NCBI RefSeq assembly: GCF_035083965.1 | Contig: NC_089724.1 | Coordinates: 11,774,910-11,838,909, forward strand | Source of the DNA: Branchiostoma lanceolatum | Taxonomy: Eukaryota; Chordata; Leptocardii; Amphioxiformes; Branchiostomatidae | Reading direction: 5' to 3' | DNA length: 64,000 bases | Shown: positions 10,901 to 21,593 of the stretch, one piece after another | How positions within the stretch are numbered: position 1 is the first letter of the stretch | Layout: every line of letters begins with the position of its first letter | The notes under the pieces: model-generated | Told to the model about the DNA's origin: nothing | The model's database searches: none | What the model saw: the letters and a program-made list of their open reading frames with translations, nothing else | Made by a program: the position numbers and the translations under genes

Positions 10901-13469
10901 ATAATCTGATTATGCAAATGACCTCCACATTTACATAATCTATGCTTGGTCAAGTACACCTTTAACTGACTTACTCAGGTCACAATAGTAAGTGTCCAAT
11001 CATTTACCACTTAGAAACATTATGGCACTTTTGCACCAATTATGCAAATAAGGATTTTTTTCTTAATTGGTATCTATTAATGTTCTACCTGCCATAAACT
11101 ACATACATGTACATGTATGTTGCATTTATATATTTTTAGAGTCCTATGGTACACTACAAATATAGATTTTCCTCATTATTCATGCAAATTAGGTGCCGAT
11201 TTGCATAATTTGTACCTCATTATGTACATGTGTCTAAGCTTCCTGCATACTAAATGTCATGGAAATCCGTTGTTCCTTTGTTCAGTAATTCTCCTTGGAA
11301 GATTTTGACAAAAACGCCCCTGCAGTTCCGAATCAAGACCATGGCATATCCAGGTCAAAAGATACAAAAAACAGAAGTTCTGCTGCAGTACCAAGGTTAC
11401 ATATCAGGAGGCCCAAAATTGACCTTGACTTTTTTTTCCCAACACCTACCCACATACCAAATATTATCGTAATCCATCCAGAGGTTCTTGAGTTATGCTG
11501 ACTACAATAGTCAGGAAACACAGACACACACACAGACACACCCAAAACTATATCTCCTTTTTTCATGGAGGTAATAATACACAAATGTCAGGCTTAGTTG
11601 CGCGGACTAGTTTCTAGCACTAACAAGTTGTGATGTGAAAATCTTCAACAATTTGAGAAAGGACAGATGTCAAAATCTGCATTTGAGTCTTAAAATGTTA
11701 TCATGTTTATTATGATAAACTGCTGCACTGTTCACCCTCACTGGAACAACCCTTTATGTTACAGTCTACACGAAAGTTCAGTCTACTCCAAACCAAACAC
11801 CAGCAACCTGGCGTTTACTGGGCAGCGTCTCCACTGCCACACAGATATGCCTCAGTACTCGTTTCCAGCAGGGGTAGGTGGTCATTCTTCTGACATCAGC
11901 ATACCTTTTGTTTCCTTTAACATTTGATATAGAGGGAGAGCTTTGCATCTGTCCTAAAACAGACTTATAAGCATGTTTCCCGATGTTGTGTAATTAGTAG
12001 TAACACAATGTTGTGGTAGGTAGTAATGTTAAAGAGGAATGATATCAAAACAAAACACAATCATATAAAGCCCCTTTCACATATAGCATGAAAATTGACC
12101 AGCCGACAAGTCTGCTAGCTCTAACTCACATTTTCAGCATTACTATGCCTACCATGGTACGTGGTGTTCTCTTGATAATCACAACATTTTTAGGGGTCGG
12201 CAGATGTTTGCAGGTCACCCAGCCTTGTTAGACATGATAGTGTAGATTTTCAGCCGAAAAATGAAGGTGACCCTCTGTCGACTTCAAAATCAGGCGACTT
12301 TCTGTCGATCAACAAATATAGCTTAAGGACAGGATGGAATTTTGTACCTAGGGTTCATGTCAAGATTTATCGGACTTGATTGCCCTAAGAACGTCTTTCC
12401 CTCTTTCAGATTTTACTGCTTCATTGTGTGAAGGAGGCTGAAGAAGGTGGAGAAAATGAGCTGATCGACGGGTACCGTGCTGCCTATCAGCTGAAGGAAA
12501 TAGATCCTGAAGCCTTCCGCACTTTGACAACCACCCCGGTGTCATTTGCCATGCATGGCAAAGATTACATTCGCTATGATCTGGAGAAAACGCGCCCCAT
12601 TATCAGGTATCTTGTGTTTTTTATGTGTAAGGATGGTTATTAGTACAGTATAGTGATTATCTATGAATAGATATGAACAAATGTCTACCTGCCCTTTATG
12701 TATCACGTTTCCTTGCTTTGCTGTATGACTGACATTGTCCTGTTGTCTTTCCTAGTTTGAATGCTGAAGGAGAGGTGGAACGTATCTGCTATGCTAACCA
12801 GCTGCGCTCTGGTCTCATGGACGTCCCAGTGGAGCGTGTGCAACCATTCTACAGGGCCATGAGGGCATGGGATGACATTCTGTACCACCCAGATAATTGT
12901 ATCCTCACAAAGCTCAACGCTGGTAAGTGCCGTGTCTCCCGTATTCATTCAGTAATGCACCAAAGGTACAAGTACAAAGATCAGCTGTTTTGAGATTTCA
13001 GAAATTCCATCTTACCTTGCTTGTCAAAAGTGTGAAATTGAAACAACAGAAATATTCATCTCATCAACTTATGGTTTTGCTATAATTAATTGATATTTGT
13101 TTCCATTGGCCTCCACAACCATTTAAAAGTTTATTGGGACCTAAAGCATAAAACAAGTCTTGAAATATCATTCAACATTTGAGTTATTACTGGACTCTCT
13201 GGTACCTTAATGCAACTTTCATTTACAAGCATCCGGCAAACCATGGCATTGGCGTTCTACTTTGTACATGTGAAATACTCTTACAGCATTGTATGTCTAT
13301 AATGTGTTCTACTTCCCCAGGTGAGATGGTGGTGTTCGACAACTGGCGCCTGATCCACGGTCGGCGGGGCTTCCAGGGGGGCCGCCATGTCCAGACGGCA
13401 TACATGGACTGGGACGAGGTTCGCTCGTTCCTGGGAGTGGTCAGGAGAGAGCGGAATCTTAAAAATTGA
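7998..13469 (+). CDS. BBOX1-like: Gamma-butyrobetaine dioxygenase-like Fe(II)/2-oxoglutarate oxygenase
   Basis: Nine exons join in phase: 7998-8219, 8707-8799, 9484-9577, 9868-9992, 10637-10839, 11765-11873, 12410-12606, 12756-12922, 13321-13469; 452 residues. The family hydroxylates gamma-butyrobetaine (last step of carnitine synthesis) or trimethyllysine (first step). The N-terminal zinc domain is present: Cys104, Cys106, Cys109 and His149 after WLRDN. The iron triad is His271, Asp273 (HTD) and His416 (HGRR), and Arg425 is the likely 2-oxoglutarate ligand. The stretch DVPVERVQPFY near residue 370 matches BBOX1 better than TMLHE. The first 74 residues are rich in Arg, Ser and Ala with almost no acid, like a mitochondrial leader, whereas human BBOX1 is cytosolic. 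The trimethylammonium cage looks altered: a Tyr is kept at 245 and 431, but the Trp is missing and one Tyr is Phe263. The start ATG has a good AACATGG context. A paralogue with a different substrate is possible. Confidence 0.88.
8905..9305. repeat. GGTAC-rich repeat in dioxygenase intron 2
   Basis: Many copies of GGTAC, TACCG and CCTGTACC in both orientations cluster at 8905-8998 and again at 9220-9305, separated by AT-rich sequence. This arrangement of sub-terminal inverted motifs suggests a non-autonomous transposon, but I could not fix ends or a target duplication. Confidence 0.45.
10868..11580. repeat. Probable interspersed repeat in dioxygenase intron 5
   Basis: The segment starts near a motif CTCCATGAAATAA and ends with ACACACACAGACACACCC followed by TTTCATGGAGGTAATAA. 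It has phrases such as GTTCTTGAGTTATG that I associate with a common repeat of marine invertebrate genomes. The termini share an inverted CTCCATGAAA core. Boundaries are approximate and the class is not determined. Confidence 0.4.
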
Positions 13470-14564
13470 TGGCTGCCTGATGCAACTCATTCTAATGTAG
13501 GATGGAGGTTTCTTTTACTGTAATCCCCTATCCTCAACTAGTGTGCTGTAAATTTACATCCATCTGTTCTTTTTGGATTGGGATTGCCAAATTTCGCATC
13601 ATCAATTATCCAAATGACCATTTTAGCATGAGCAGAAGAATTCGCTTCAACTTAGGCTTCTTGATCAAATTGAAGATTGCATATGAAATTGCCTACAACC
13701 TTGAACATGCAGGCAATGCCAATTCCTAACTTCAATCTTTTAAAATTGATTAGACAGAAGTAGCACTTCCTAAACATAAGTGATGGCAAAGTGGTTTCAG
13801 CACTGAAATATTTATAAGACATTTAATGCCCAGCTTCAATGTAGCAGGGCCCTCTTCTTAAATTCAACTTTACCAACTATTTATCAAAATCAGAACTAGA
13901 CTATATGACATTGACAACTTAAACTCCACAAAACTAACCCTGCTAGTTCTATGCCTACACAGAACAGCAATCAAATGCTACTAATTATGGCTTGATGATT
14001 ATGACTTGTCAAGACTGTAGTATCTCTTCTGGCAGGAAAAACATGTAAAAGTACATACGCATATATATGTATGTTATACATACATGTACATGTAAGTAGT
14101 AATGGACAATGGAGCTTTTGTCAATGGACATTTGCTTCATACCTAATACAAAGTTAGCACTTCTAAAAAATAGTCACAAAGACTGCAACACTGTACTTAA
14201 ACAATAAACCCAGAAACAAATGGGATGCCAATAAGGGAAAGGTATCGTCATGTTAGGTCTTATACCACACCTAGCAAATGGTTGCTTCCTTATCTCTGTT
14301 ATTTTTTGTTAGTGTCTTTTAAACAGTCCAAATTGAAAATATAAGAATGATTATAGCAGAAAAAGAAGCCCATATTGGGTTTTGATGAAATTTAGGCATC
14401 ACTAGTTGGTGTCCCAACTTGTGATGCATTTGCATTATTTTATGATTCTTGTGTGTGTATCAGCATAGACATTATCATTCGTCTTGTGTGAGAAGTGTGA
14501 TTTTCACATGGTTTGATTTCAACATGCCAAGATACTAATGAGACTACTGTTGATTATCAGAAAG
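13470..14564. other. 3' UTR of dioxygenase gene and intergenic sequence
   Basis: AT-rich sequence follows the stop codon. A canonical AATAAA at 14203-14208 on the plus strand is the first plausible poly(A) signal, giving a 3' UTR of roughly 750 bases. Nothing else is recognised. Confidence 0.5.
14203..14208 (+). terminator. Candidate poly(A) signal of the dioxygenase gene
   Basis: AATAAA on the coding strand, about 735 bases after the stop codon. Its use is inferred. Confidence 0.45.
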
Positions 14565-14744
14565 GAGGTAGGCCCAAGTACGGGAATTGGCGAGGTTCCC
14601 GTGCGGGAACTGCACCATACAGGTGGTAAAATTCCCGCACGGGAACCTCTCCACCTAGAAGCGCGGACGCCCGTGCGGGAATGTCACCACTTGGGACCGA
14701 CATCGCCCGCACGGGTTTTCACTACCAAGTACTAGTACCCACAT

Positions 14745-14950
14745 TGAATACACGGGAATTTCACCACTTACGGCCGACATCGTCCGTACGGGACTTTCAC
14801 CAGCCGTGGCCTACATTGTCCGTTCGGGAATTTCACCAATCACGGCCGACATCGTCCGTACGGGATTTTCACCAGGCGCGATCGTGGCCTACATTGCCCG
14901 TACGGGAATATCACCAGTCGTGACCCACATTGTCCGTACGGGATTTTCAC
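14745..14950. repeat. Left sub-terminal array of ~38-bp palindromic units
   Basis: Successive units share the pattern: CCGTACGGGA core, then ATTTCACCA, then a variable stretch containing CGTGGCC or CGGCCGACAT, then TCGT or TTGT before the next core. The inverted counterpart lies at about 17035-17165. Confidence 0.8.
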
Positions 14951-17034
14951 CAATCGACGCCTCGCCATTTTGAATTTCAGGTATATTGCTGTTTTATGGC
15001 TTGACATCAGTCTGTTGCTCTCACGAATATCTTGTCAGACCTACGAATATAATGAACGTTAGAATTTGAAACATAGTGATTTCTCATTTAGAGTGAAATA
15101 GGGAAGGAAGGGCAAGTCACTTCTCGAGTTTGCATATAACGGAGATATTTCGCCGGCGGAAGTCGTATTAAAAAAAGCAAACGGATATGTTTGGTCGGCC
15201 TTGCGAGATTTCACTAGCACTATCGTTGCCAATGAAGTTCGGAAGCCACATTTTCCCCAGGAACTTTCACAGCTAACGTCTTCATCAGAACAACCACGGC
15301 TAGCTAAATCTACACTGTTTCATTTTCTTACCCACCCCTGGTCTCCAATCTATTTTCCTTCAGTTTTCCCTCTTTTGTCACGAATAAAAACACATGTTAA
15401 TTCCTGTAAGGTTGTGACCGCTTTCAGCTGTTGAAAACGATTTTGGCACAAAATTAGCAATTTGCAATCAACTATTGTGTAGAAATAGGATTTTTCTACG
15501 GCATTTTAAACGGGCCAAACTTTCATACGGCAATTCTTATTCGATCAAACTTTATTTTAAATATTACCGTTGAATATTCCAGATACAGAACTGTTATTTT
15601 AGACAATGCAGATTAAGGCTAGCATCAGTGTGGATAAACAATTATGAGTATGCGAGCCGGAAACGCTAACAACGCTGAGAACAAAGGCCGTTCTTAAAAC
15701 AACGTGTATTGTTAAGTCAATTGTGTGTCGAATTTTCTGTTGTGTCGTCCATAGGACTCGGTGAATAACAAAGCCTTTGGAAATACAAGTACATGTACTA
15801 GAGTTGCAAAATCCCTCTTTTTTCATAGATAGAGTGTCATAAGATATATTTGTGACAGACTGTTAACTGCTTTGAAATGTTCCCTTTTATACACAGGTGC
15901 GCAGTTTATAAGTGTACGAGGAAGAATACCGAAAACAGTTAACTGACTTCCTCTTCGGAAGAGATTTTGTCATCAGTCTCGTATTTTTCGAGACAATATT
16001 TCGTTTGATCTAACACTACATATGCACCTTACCTTTTATACTAACATGATGTATGTTCAAGTCGAATCATCGACACATTTGATTGAAATTTCATCCATTT
16101 CATTTGAATTCTACCACGAGTCTACTACAATTCTGCTTAGCGGTTGTTGGTAAATGTGACAGGGTGCTCTTTTCACCCGATGTTCGTTTAATGCAAATCA
16201 GCGTTACTTGTTAAAGTTTGTTAGCCATTTATTTAATCTACTTACACAATTGAAAACATCATAACGATTTTTTAAACTTCCTGATTGTCAATCTGAGATT
16301 GCAGCATGTATATCACCGATAGTCGACGGTAAGAAAATAAGTTGTCAAACGGCTGGGTCTACGTAGCTGATTTGAAGCCTAACAAATATATATTGTCAGA
16401 CTGATAATTTTAAAAAACTTTATCATTGAAAACACATGACATGTCACATGTTTATTTTTGTTTCATAATGAAGCCACCGTTCACTTTATTCTTTAGATTA
16501 CAAACCTACCGTATGTCCTAGGTGGGTCCGCTGTTTCATGCAGCTCAACCAGTGACTTACCTTTCTTCTTGTAGAGAATTAGAAAGTATTGCAAAAATGA
16601 CAATGGTTCGTTTGTGAGCGTGCAACTTCGTTGCATTTTGTACATATCCTTCAAAATTATGTACTTGGTTCTTCAAACATCAAAACGCAACTCGATCTAG
16701 TATAAACGGCAAATCCCGGATATGAGAACGGATCTCAAGGTAACGTCAAAACGGAAAACAAAATAACGTAGAAAACGGAAGTAACGTCAAAACGGAACAC
16801 AAACCAGAACGAACAGAACATGGCGAAAACAAATCAACAGCCCTGACGTTAATGATTTAAGACCAAACGGCATTGCTGGGTTTTCTCCGACAATCGATAT
16901 CGACGTGCCTGTACAAAAGAAAAGAGAAACATTTGTATCAGATGCAAATAGTATTCAGCACATTTTGGCCCTCTGAACTCAAGCATCAAGTTAACATCGA
17001 TATTGAGTAGTGAAAACCCGTGCGGGCGACGTTG

Positions 17035-17165
17035 GTCACGACTGGTGAAATTCCCGTACGGACAATGTAGGCAACGACTAGTGATATTCCCGTACGGACG
17101 GTGTTGGCCCGACGACTGGTGAAAGTCCCGTACGGACGATGTCGGACGTGATTGGTGAAATTCCC
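17035..17165. repeat. Right sub-terminal array of ~38-bp palindromic units
   Basis: Three to four units in inverted orientation relative to the left array carry the same TCCCGTACGG core and GGTGAAA spacer motif. The adjacent 17170-17335 block is a nearly exact inverted copy of 14578-14730. Confidence 0.8.
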
Positions 17166-17355
17166 GTGAATGCAATGTGGGTACTCAGTAGTGAAAACCC
17201 GTGCGGGCGATGTCGGTCCCAAGTGGTGACATTCCCGCACGGGCGTCCGCGCTTCTAGGTGGAGAGGTTCCCGTGCGGGAATTTTACCACCTGTATGGTG
17301 CAGTTCCCGCACGGGAACCTCGCCAATTCCCGTACCTCGGCTTACCTGCAGAAAG

Positions 17356-19422
17356 TGGAAGTGTGATTTTTGAAGTGTAAGATAATTGGCATTGCAGGAT
17401 GTTTGAAACAGTTCTGGGATAGCTGTGTTTGTATCATGCACTGCTAATTGCCAATTTATAGGGGGCGCTGTCGCAACACATGCAGAAAATAAAATGTCCA
17501 GCAATACCAGTAGTCATTTGTGTTTGTTCAGTATCTACCATTTCTTAGTAAGTAAAGATGATATTTCTATTGAGCTAGATAAGTGGCTTTATTTCTTCAT
17601 GTGAATTAATTATCCCTTCCTAAGTTACTTCTATGCCAATCATTATTTTGGAAAAGTAGAACAAATAGGACTTAGAAAAGAACTATTGTAACAGAAAAAC
17701 CAATATGTTTACCTTGCCTCCATTTGAATAGACTGGCTCAAGAGAGATAAGAGACACACTCAAAGCTGGACCTAGCCCCTTGTGGAAGATGCCATGATTA
17801 TGCAAGCAGGAATTTTGATATTATATGTACGCAAACAGGTTTAGCAGAAATCTGCCACTTGGAATGTTTCAAAGAAGTAAAATTGTCCTCACATTTATGA
17901 TTACACATGATTTATGTCATAGCTTGCACCAATCCTTACTGTGTAGGAACAGAGTATATGACAAAATAGAATAAACCATTTCAATACAAGTCAAATCTAA
18001 ACGGGCGGAAAGAAAACAGTATTCAGACACCCAGCAGGGAGGAATGATGATAATAGATAATAGAATAGATTTGAAAAAGATTTGACATGCCAAGATTGCA
18101 ATGTTATTAGATATTATCTGTGGAAATTTTGGTTTTCAGAATGAAATCTATCATCTTCTGTACAAAAAGGACAAATGTAAATTCTGAAATGCATTCTTGA
18201 TAGTATAAGGGATCTATGCTTCATACAGGAATTGTCTACTCTTATATGCGTCAGGTTGGATGGCTATATGATGATAACGTGGTTTTATTCGGTGGTTATA
18301 GCACATGGCTAGGCGTTATGGCACCATATACACCTCGGGGCGGGTCATTAACCCTTAATTGAATAAATCAATGAGCTCTGTAAGGTTCATCACATACCTA
18401 CTGTACTTCGTGGATGACATTGATGCAAAGTATATAAGGAACTTATTTGTATTGCAAGACAGTGGAGTTAAATACCAACCACAACCATTTTGGTCAGAAA
18501 CTCGTCAGATATATTGCATAATTTGTGACTATTCATGCATATCACACCCACCATTCAAACTACAATCAGTGCCTTTATGTATCACTCATGACACTTAGAG
18601 AAAAAAAACGGTAATGAAAGGTAGCAGTTCTGCTAATCAGTGTGCTCATTTCCTGCCGAGTGCAACAGGAAATGTTCCTCATTACCTGTGCAGTAAACAA
18701 GACCCCCTCCAGCTTACTTAGTACTATCCAAATAAGCATGCAGGTGCAACGCCCCCAAGGAGATAAGTTTAATAAGTAAATAAATAACGCCCCTTTTGAC
18801 TTACAGGCTTTCGTGCGCCTAAATCTCAAATATCACAGTGCAAATATTTGCCCCTTTCTTAGTCAGTGATGGAATTCTATATAGTAAAAGCACATGTAGC
18901 TGCAATGGGATTTGGTCCGTTGTCATGTCCATTGCATCGCCGGTGCTTTTGCTATAATGTTGTTGCACCTCATAACAAAACTGATGGACTTATTACAATC
19001 ATCATGTATCTTTAGAATAATGAGTACATTTAGCCTCATAAATGCCTTTGGTGTGTTAGAAAACAAATTGACTATTTGGGTCAAATTCTACGATATTTCT
19101 ATCTAACATCTGCTTGGAGATCAGACTCCCTCCACATGGTTGCAGCTGTATAATGTTGTCATCACGTTACACGGTAATTAAGCCTTTACGGGCTGTGGCA
19201 TTTGTTTTGAGTATCCTGGAACTGTCTCCTTTCAACAGCACCGGCAAAATATTAACTTTTTATCATCGTCGGCAAAAAGACCGAGAGAATCCAACGATAC
19301 AAAGGGTACAAGAGGCAAGGCAACAGTGTCATGGGTTACTCTCCAAGTGAAGCAGAGGTTCGGCTACGACTGGTGTTTTCAAGTGTTTTTGTCGGACTTT
19401 CTCTTCAGTTGGCCGGCGGACA
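17356..19422. other. Intergenic stretch, no gene recognised
   Basis: AT-rich sequence with short open frames and no domain signature. Near 19107 a fragment (AACATCTGCTTGGAGA) matches the terminus of the small inverted-repeat element at 21446-21593. Confidence 0.4.
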
Positions 19423-19426
19423 TTAA

Positions 19427-19974
19427 AGGTGCCCTAAGCAATATTAGGGCACTGAAAGTCACATATTCAAAATCAATCTTTTTCTGATTTCTATCCATAG
19501 TAAGTTTAGATAACACTATCCCATCGCATATCAACCATCATGGAGCAAAAATGCAATGTCGTTGTGTGGTGGGAACTCATTGAAAATCTGAGCACTTGGA
19601 GGCCAGCCATCATTTCAAATCTTCCGAACATGCACGATTCTGACCGATAAGTCCCGAACGCTTCCGAAGAAATAATCACGTGGTCATGGCTCAATGTACT
19701 TGGGCATTGTGACGTCACGTGGCCGGAAGTTTTCCCGAAAATTGTCGACAGAAAACGGTTACGGCTGGATTCTGGGCTGATTTTTGGGGGGACCCAATAA
19801 ATAAAATACTCCTTTTATGGCTTGCTTCTGTGCTATTTTTAAACGCCCAAAGTATGAAATAATGCTGCAGATGTGCTAATATGGGGAAGTAAATGTCAAT
19901 TTCAACTTCACCAAACAGAATTGTTTTCCCCAGAATATTTCAAGTTTCACCCCCTGAAACCGCTTAGGGCACCT
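19427..19974. mobile_element. Non-autonomous TTAA-flanked DNA transposon
   Basis: Inverted termini AGGTGCCCTAAGC begin at 19427 and close at 19974, and each is directly flanked by TTAA (19423-19426 and 19975-19978). A TTAA target duplication is characteristic of the piggyBac and Kolobok superfamilies. The 548-bp interior has no transposase, so the element depends on enzyme supplied elsewhere. Confidence 0.78.
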
Positions 19975-20480
19975 TTAAGAAAACGGGACAAACTTTAGTA
20001 GAAAGTCCAATAAAAGCACATTAAACACGTCAAAACCAACCGGAGCCGAACCTCGGCCTTGAGAGTATCTTGAGTGGGTTCGTGAGGGGAAACCACCGGA
20101 TGACTCATGGAAACCACCGCAGCACGTGGTTCTGTACTGAATGGCGCCTCGGGCCTGTGACATTGTAAGCGGGCATTGCATCACACACACCGTAAGCAAA
20201 GGATTATAAGTATCAAAAGGCTACCAGGTCAAGGTGCTTGAATAGAGTTGTTTTTCACGACACCACCATACAAATTCCAATGATATGGTATAAAAAAACA
20301 GCAACGATGAAAGCTCGTGTAAAGGACCCTGAGTCGGTGTGTGTGTGTGTGACTAGTAGGGCGTAGGCCTGTCCTGTTGCGGTTACTGAAGATCTAGAAA
20401 TATTGGAGGTGTTTTTTGTTCGCGGTTTTCGTGGTGAACTCTCCACCGCGAAATCCAGGAATGGGTCTGTTTTTCTCCCT

Positions 20481-20533
20481 GGTTGGTTGGTTGGTTGGTT
20501 GGTTGGTTGGTTGGTTAGTTGGTTGGTTGGTTA
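20481..20533. repeat. GGTT tetranucleotide microsatellite
   Basis: About 13 tandem GGTT units with one TAGT interruption. Non-coding. Confidence 0.9.
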
Positions 20534-20833
20534 TACCTCCAAGTACTAGGTAACCCGTGCAAACAACTCGGTCCACTGAAATTAGTTCTCACTCAGAGAA
20601 AGACGCTACCTTTGATAGAGTAGCGGAGGTACGCGGTCTCGGAGCTCTATCTAAAATGCTGACAAAGTTTTTAAAACCTAATGTCAGTGACAGGCTACCG
20701 GGAATCGTGACTAAGCTAGTCGTGACAAACATGATCCACTCAACATCTAAAAATAAGCCAACATCCTGTGATGCTTAGACATCGAGGGAGCTTTGTCACA
20801 TAACACAAACCGGGGATTCTGGCGGTCAGATTG

Positions 20834-20846
20834 AGGGAGATACAGA

Positions 20847-20916
<70 letters not shown>

Positions 20917-20956
20917 AAAGGAGAGACAGAGAGAGAGAGAGAGAAGGAGAGAGAGA
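20834..20956. repeat. GA-rich polypurine tract
   Basis: About 120 bases of almost pure purine, mainly GA repeats with A-rich and GGAGA interruptions. It is open in several frames only because of its composition. Such mirror-type polypurine DNA can form triplex structures. Confidence 0.9.
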
Positions 20957-21445
20957 GTCGGGTTCGTAGTGCCTTCGGTTCAACAGGTATCCTTTGGGGA
21001 AGGAGGTGATTTATATTTCTACTGATATAGAACATTCCATATTGACACCTATGTACAAAATATTTACTAGCTGGAATGTCGAACAATGTAAATAATTTGC
21101 TGACTGAGTGCAATTGTTAAATTTTATTGATACCCACAGGGAGACAAATGCATTTCCCTGCGCATGTAAGTTTGTGGTTTTGAATAAATAAATGGATAAA
21201 GAATGTAAAGTTAATTGAAACATGTAAGAGAAGGCAAATACATGACACATGATGATGTTTTCGCTGTGCCCGGCACGGCTCCAAGAGCCACCGTCAAAGC
21301 CACACAGTCCACGCCCCCGCACTGAGGTAAACACTTTCCTCTTGGCGGTTTCTTACCCTGTTTCTATAGCCCTTAAGTTTGTTTCCGCCTGTTCGATACC
21401 TCAGCAACGACGCGTGTACAAACGGCACCTGTCGCCAGTGTCCAA

Positions 21446-21593
21446 CTCCAAGCAGATGTTGGGAGGCAAAATCTTTACGCTTTTCGCAGCTGCCCGTTTC
21501 AGTGTCACCGTGAAGTACTGTTAGAGAGGCAGTTTGTAACAGTAACGGCAGCTTGGAAATGTAACGATTTTGTCTCCCAACATCTGCTTGGAG
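21446..21593. mobile_element. 148-bp MITE with 28-bp inverted termini
   Basis: The left arm starts CTCCAAGCAGATGTTGGGAG and the right arm ends with its complement at 21593, separated by about 90 bases. A solo piece of the same terminus occurs near 19107 and a shorter one at the right edge of the window. No target duplication is clear. Confidence 0.65.

Larger units (their letters stand above)
14565..17348. mobile_element. 2.8-kb DNA element with palindrome-array termini
   Basis: The two ends (14565-14965 and about 16990-17348) are inverted copies of each other. Each is made of repeated units of about 38 bases carrying a palindromic core such as CCGTACGGGA or CCCGTGCGGGA followed by ATTTCACCA. 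The outermost matching bases read GAGGTAGGCC on the left and, inverted, CAGGTAAGCC on the right. The 7-base sequence CAGAAAG abuts both ends (14558-14564 and 17349-17355), consistent with a target duplication. The 2-kb interior has no transposase-like frame. Another small direct repeat around AACGTCAAAACGGAA occurs at 16740-16800. Open frames through the arrays encode repetitive peptides only because the DNA is repetitive. I do not recognise the family. Confidence 0.72.

Noticed and set aside
14681..14923. Open frame with repeated REFHQSRPTSSVRDFHQ-like peptides, also inverted at 16849-17504
   Set aside because: The peptide repetition comes from the tandem DNA units of the transposon ends. 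The frames are short, lie at inverted copies of the same DNA, and have no start, splice or domain support.
14745..14950. Regularly spaced palindromic repeats resembling a CRISPR array
   Set aside because: Units are degenerate, spacers are not unique, an inverted copy lies 2 kb away, and the genome is animal nuclear DNA. Transposon termini explain it better.
20747..21113. Ser/Leu-rich and Arg/Glu-rich open frames over the GA tract
   Set aside because: They are translations of a simple polypurine repeat.
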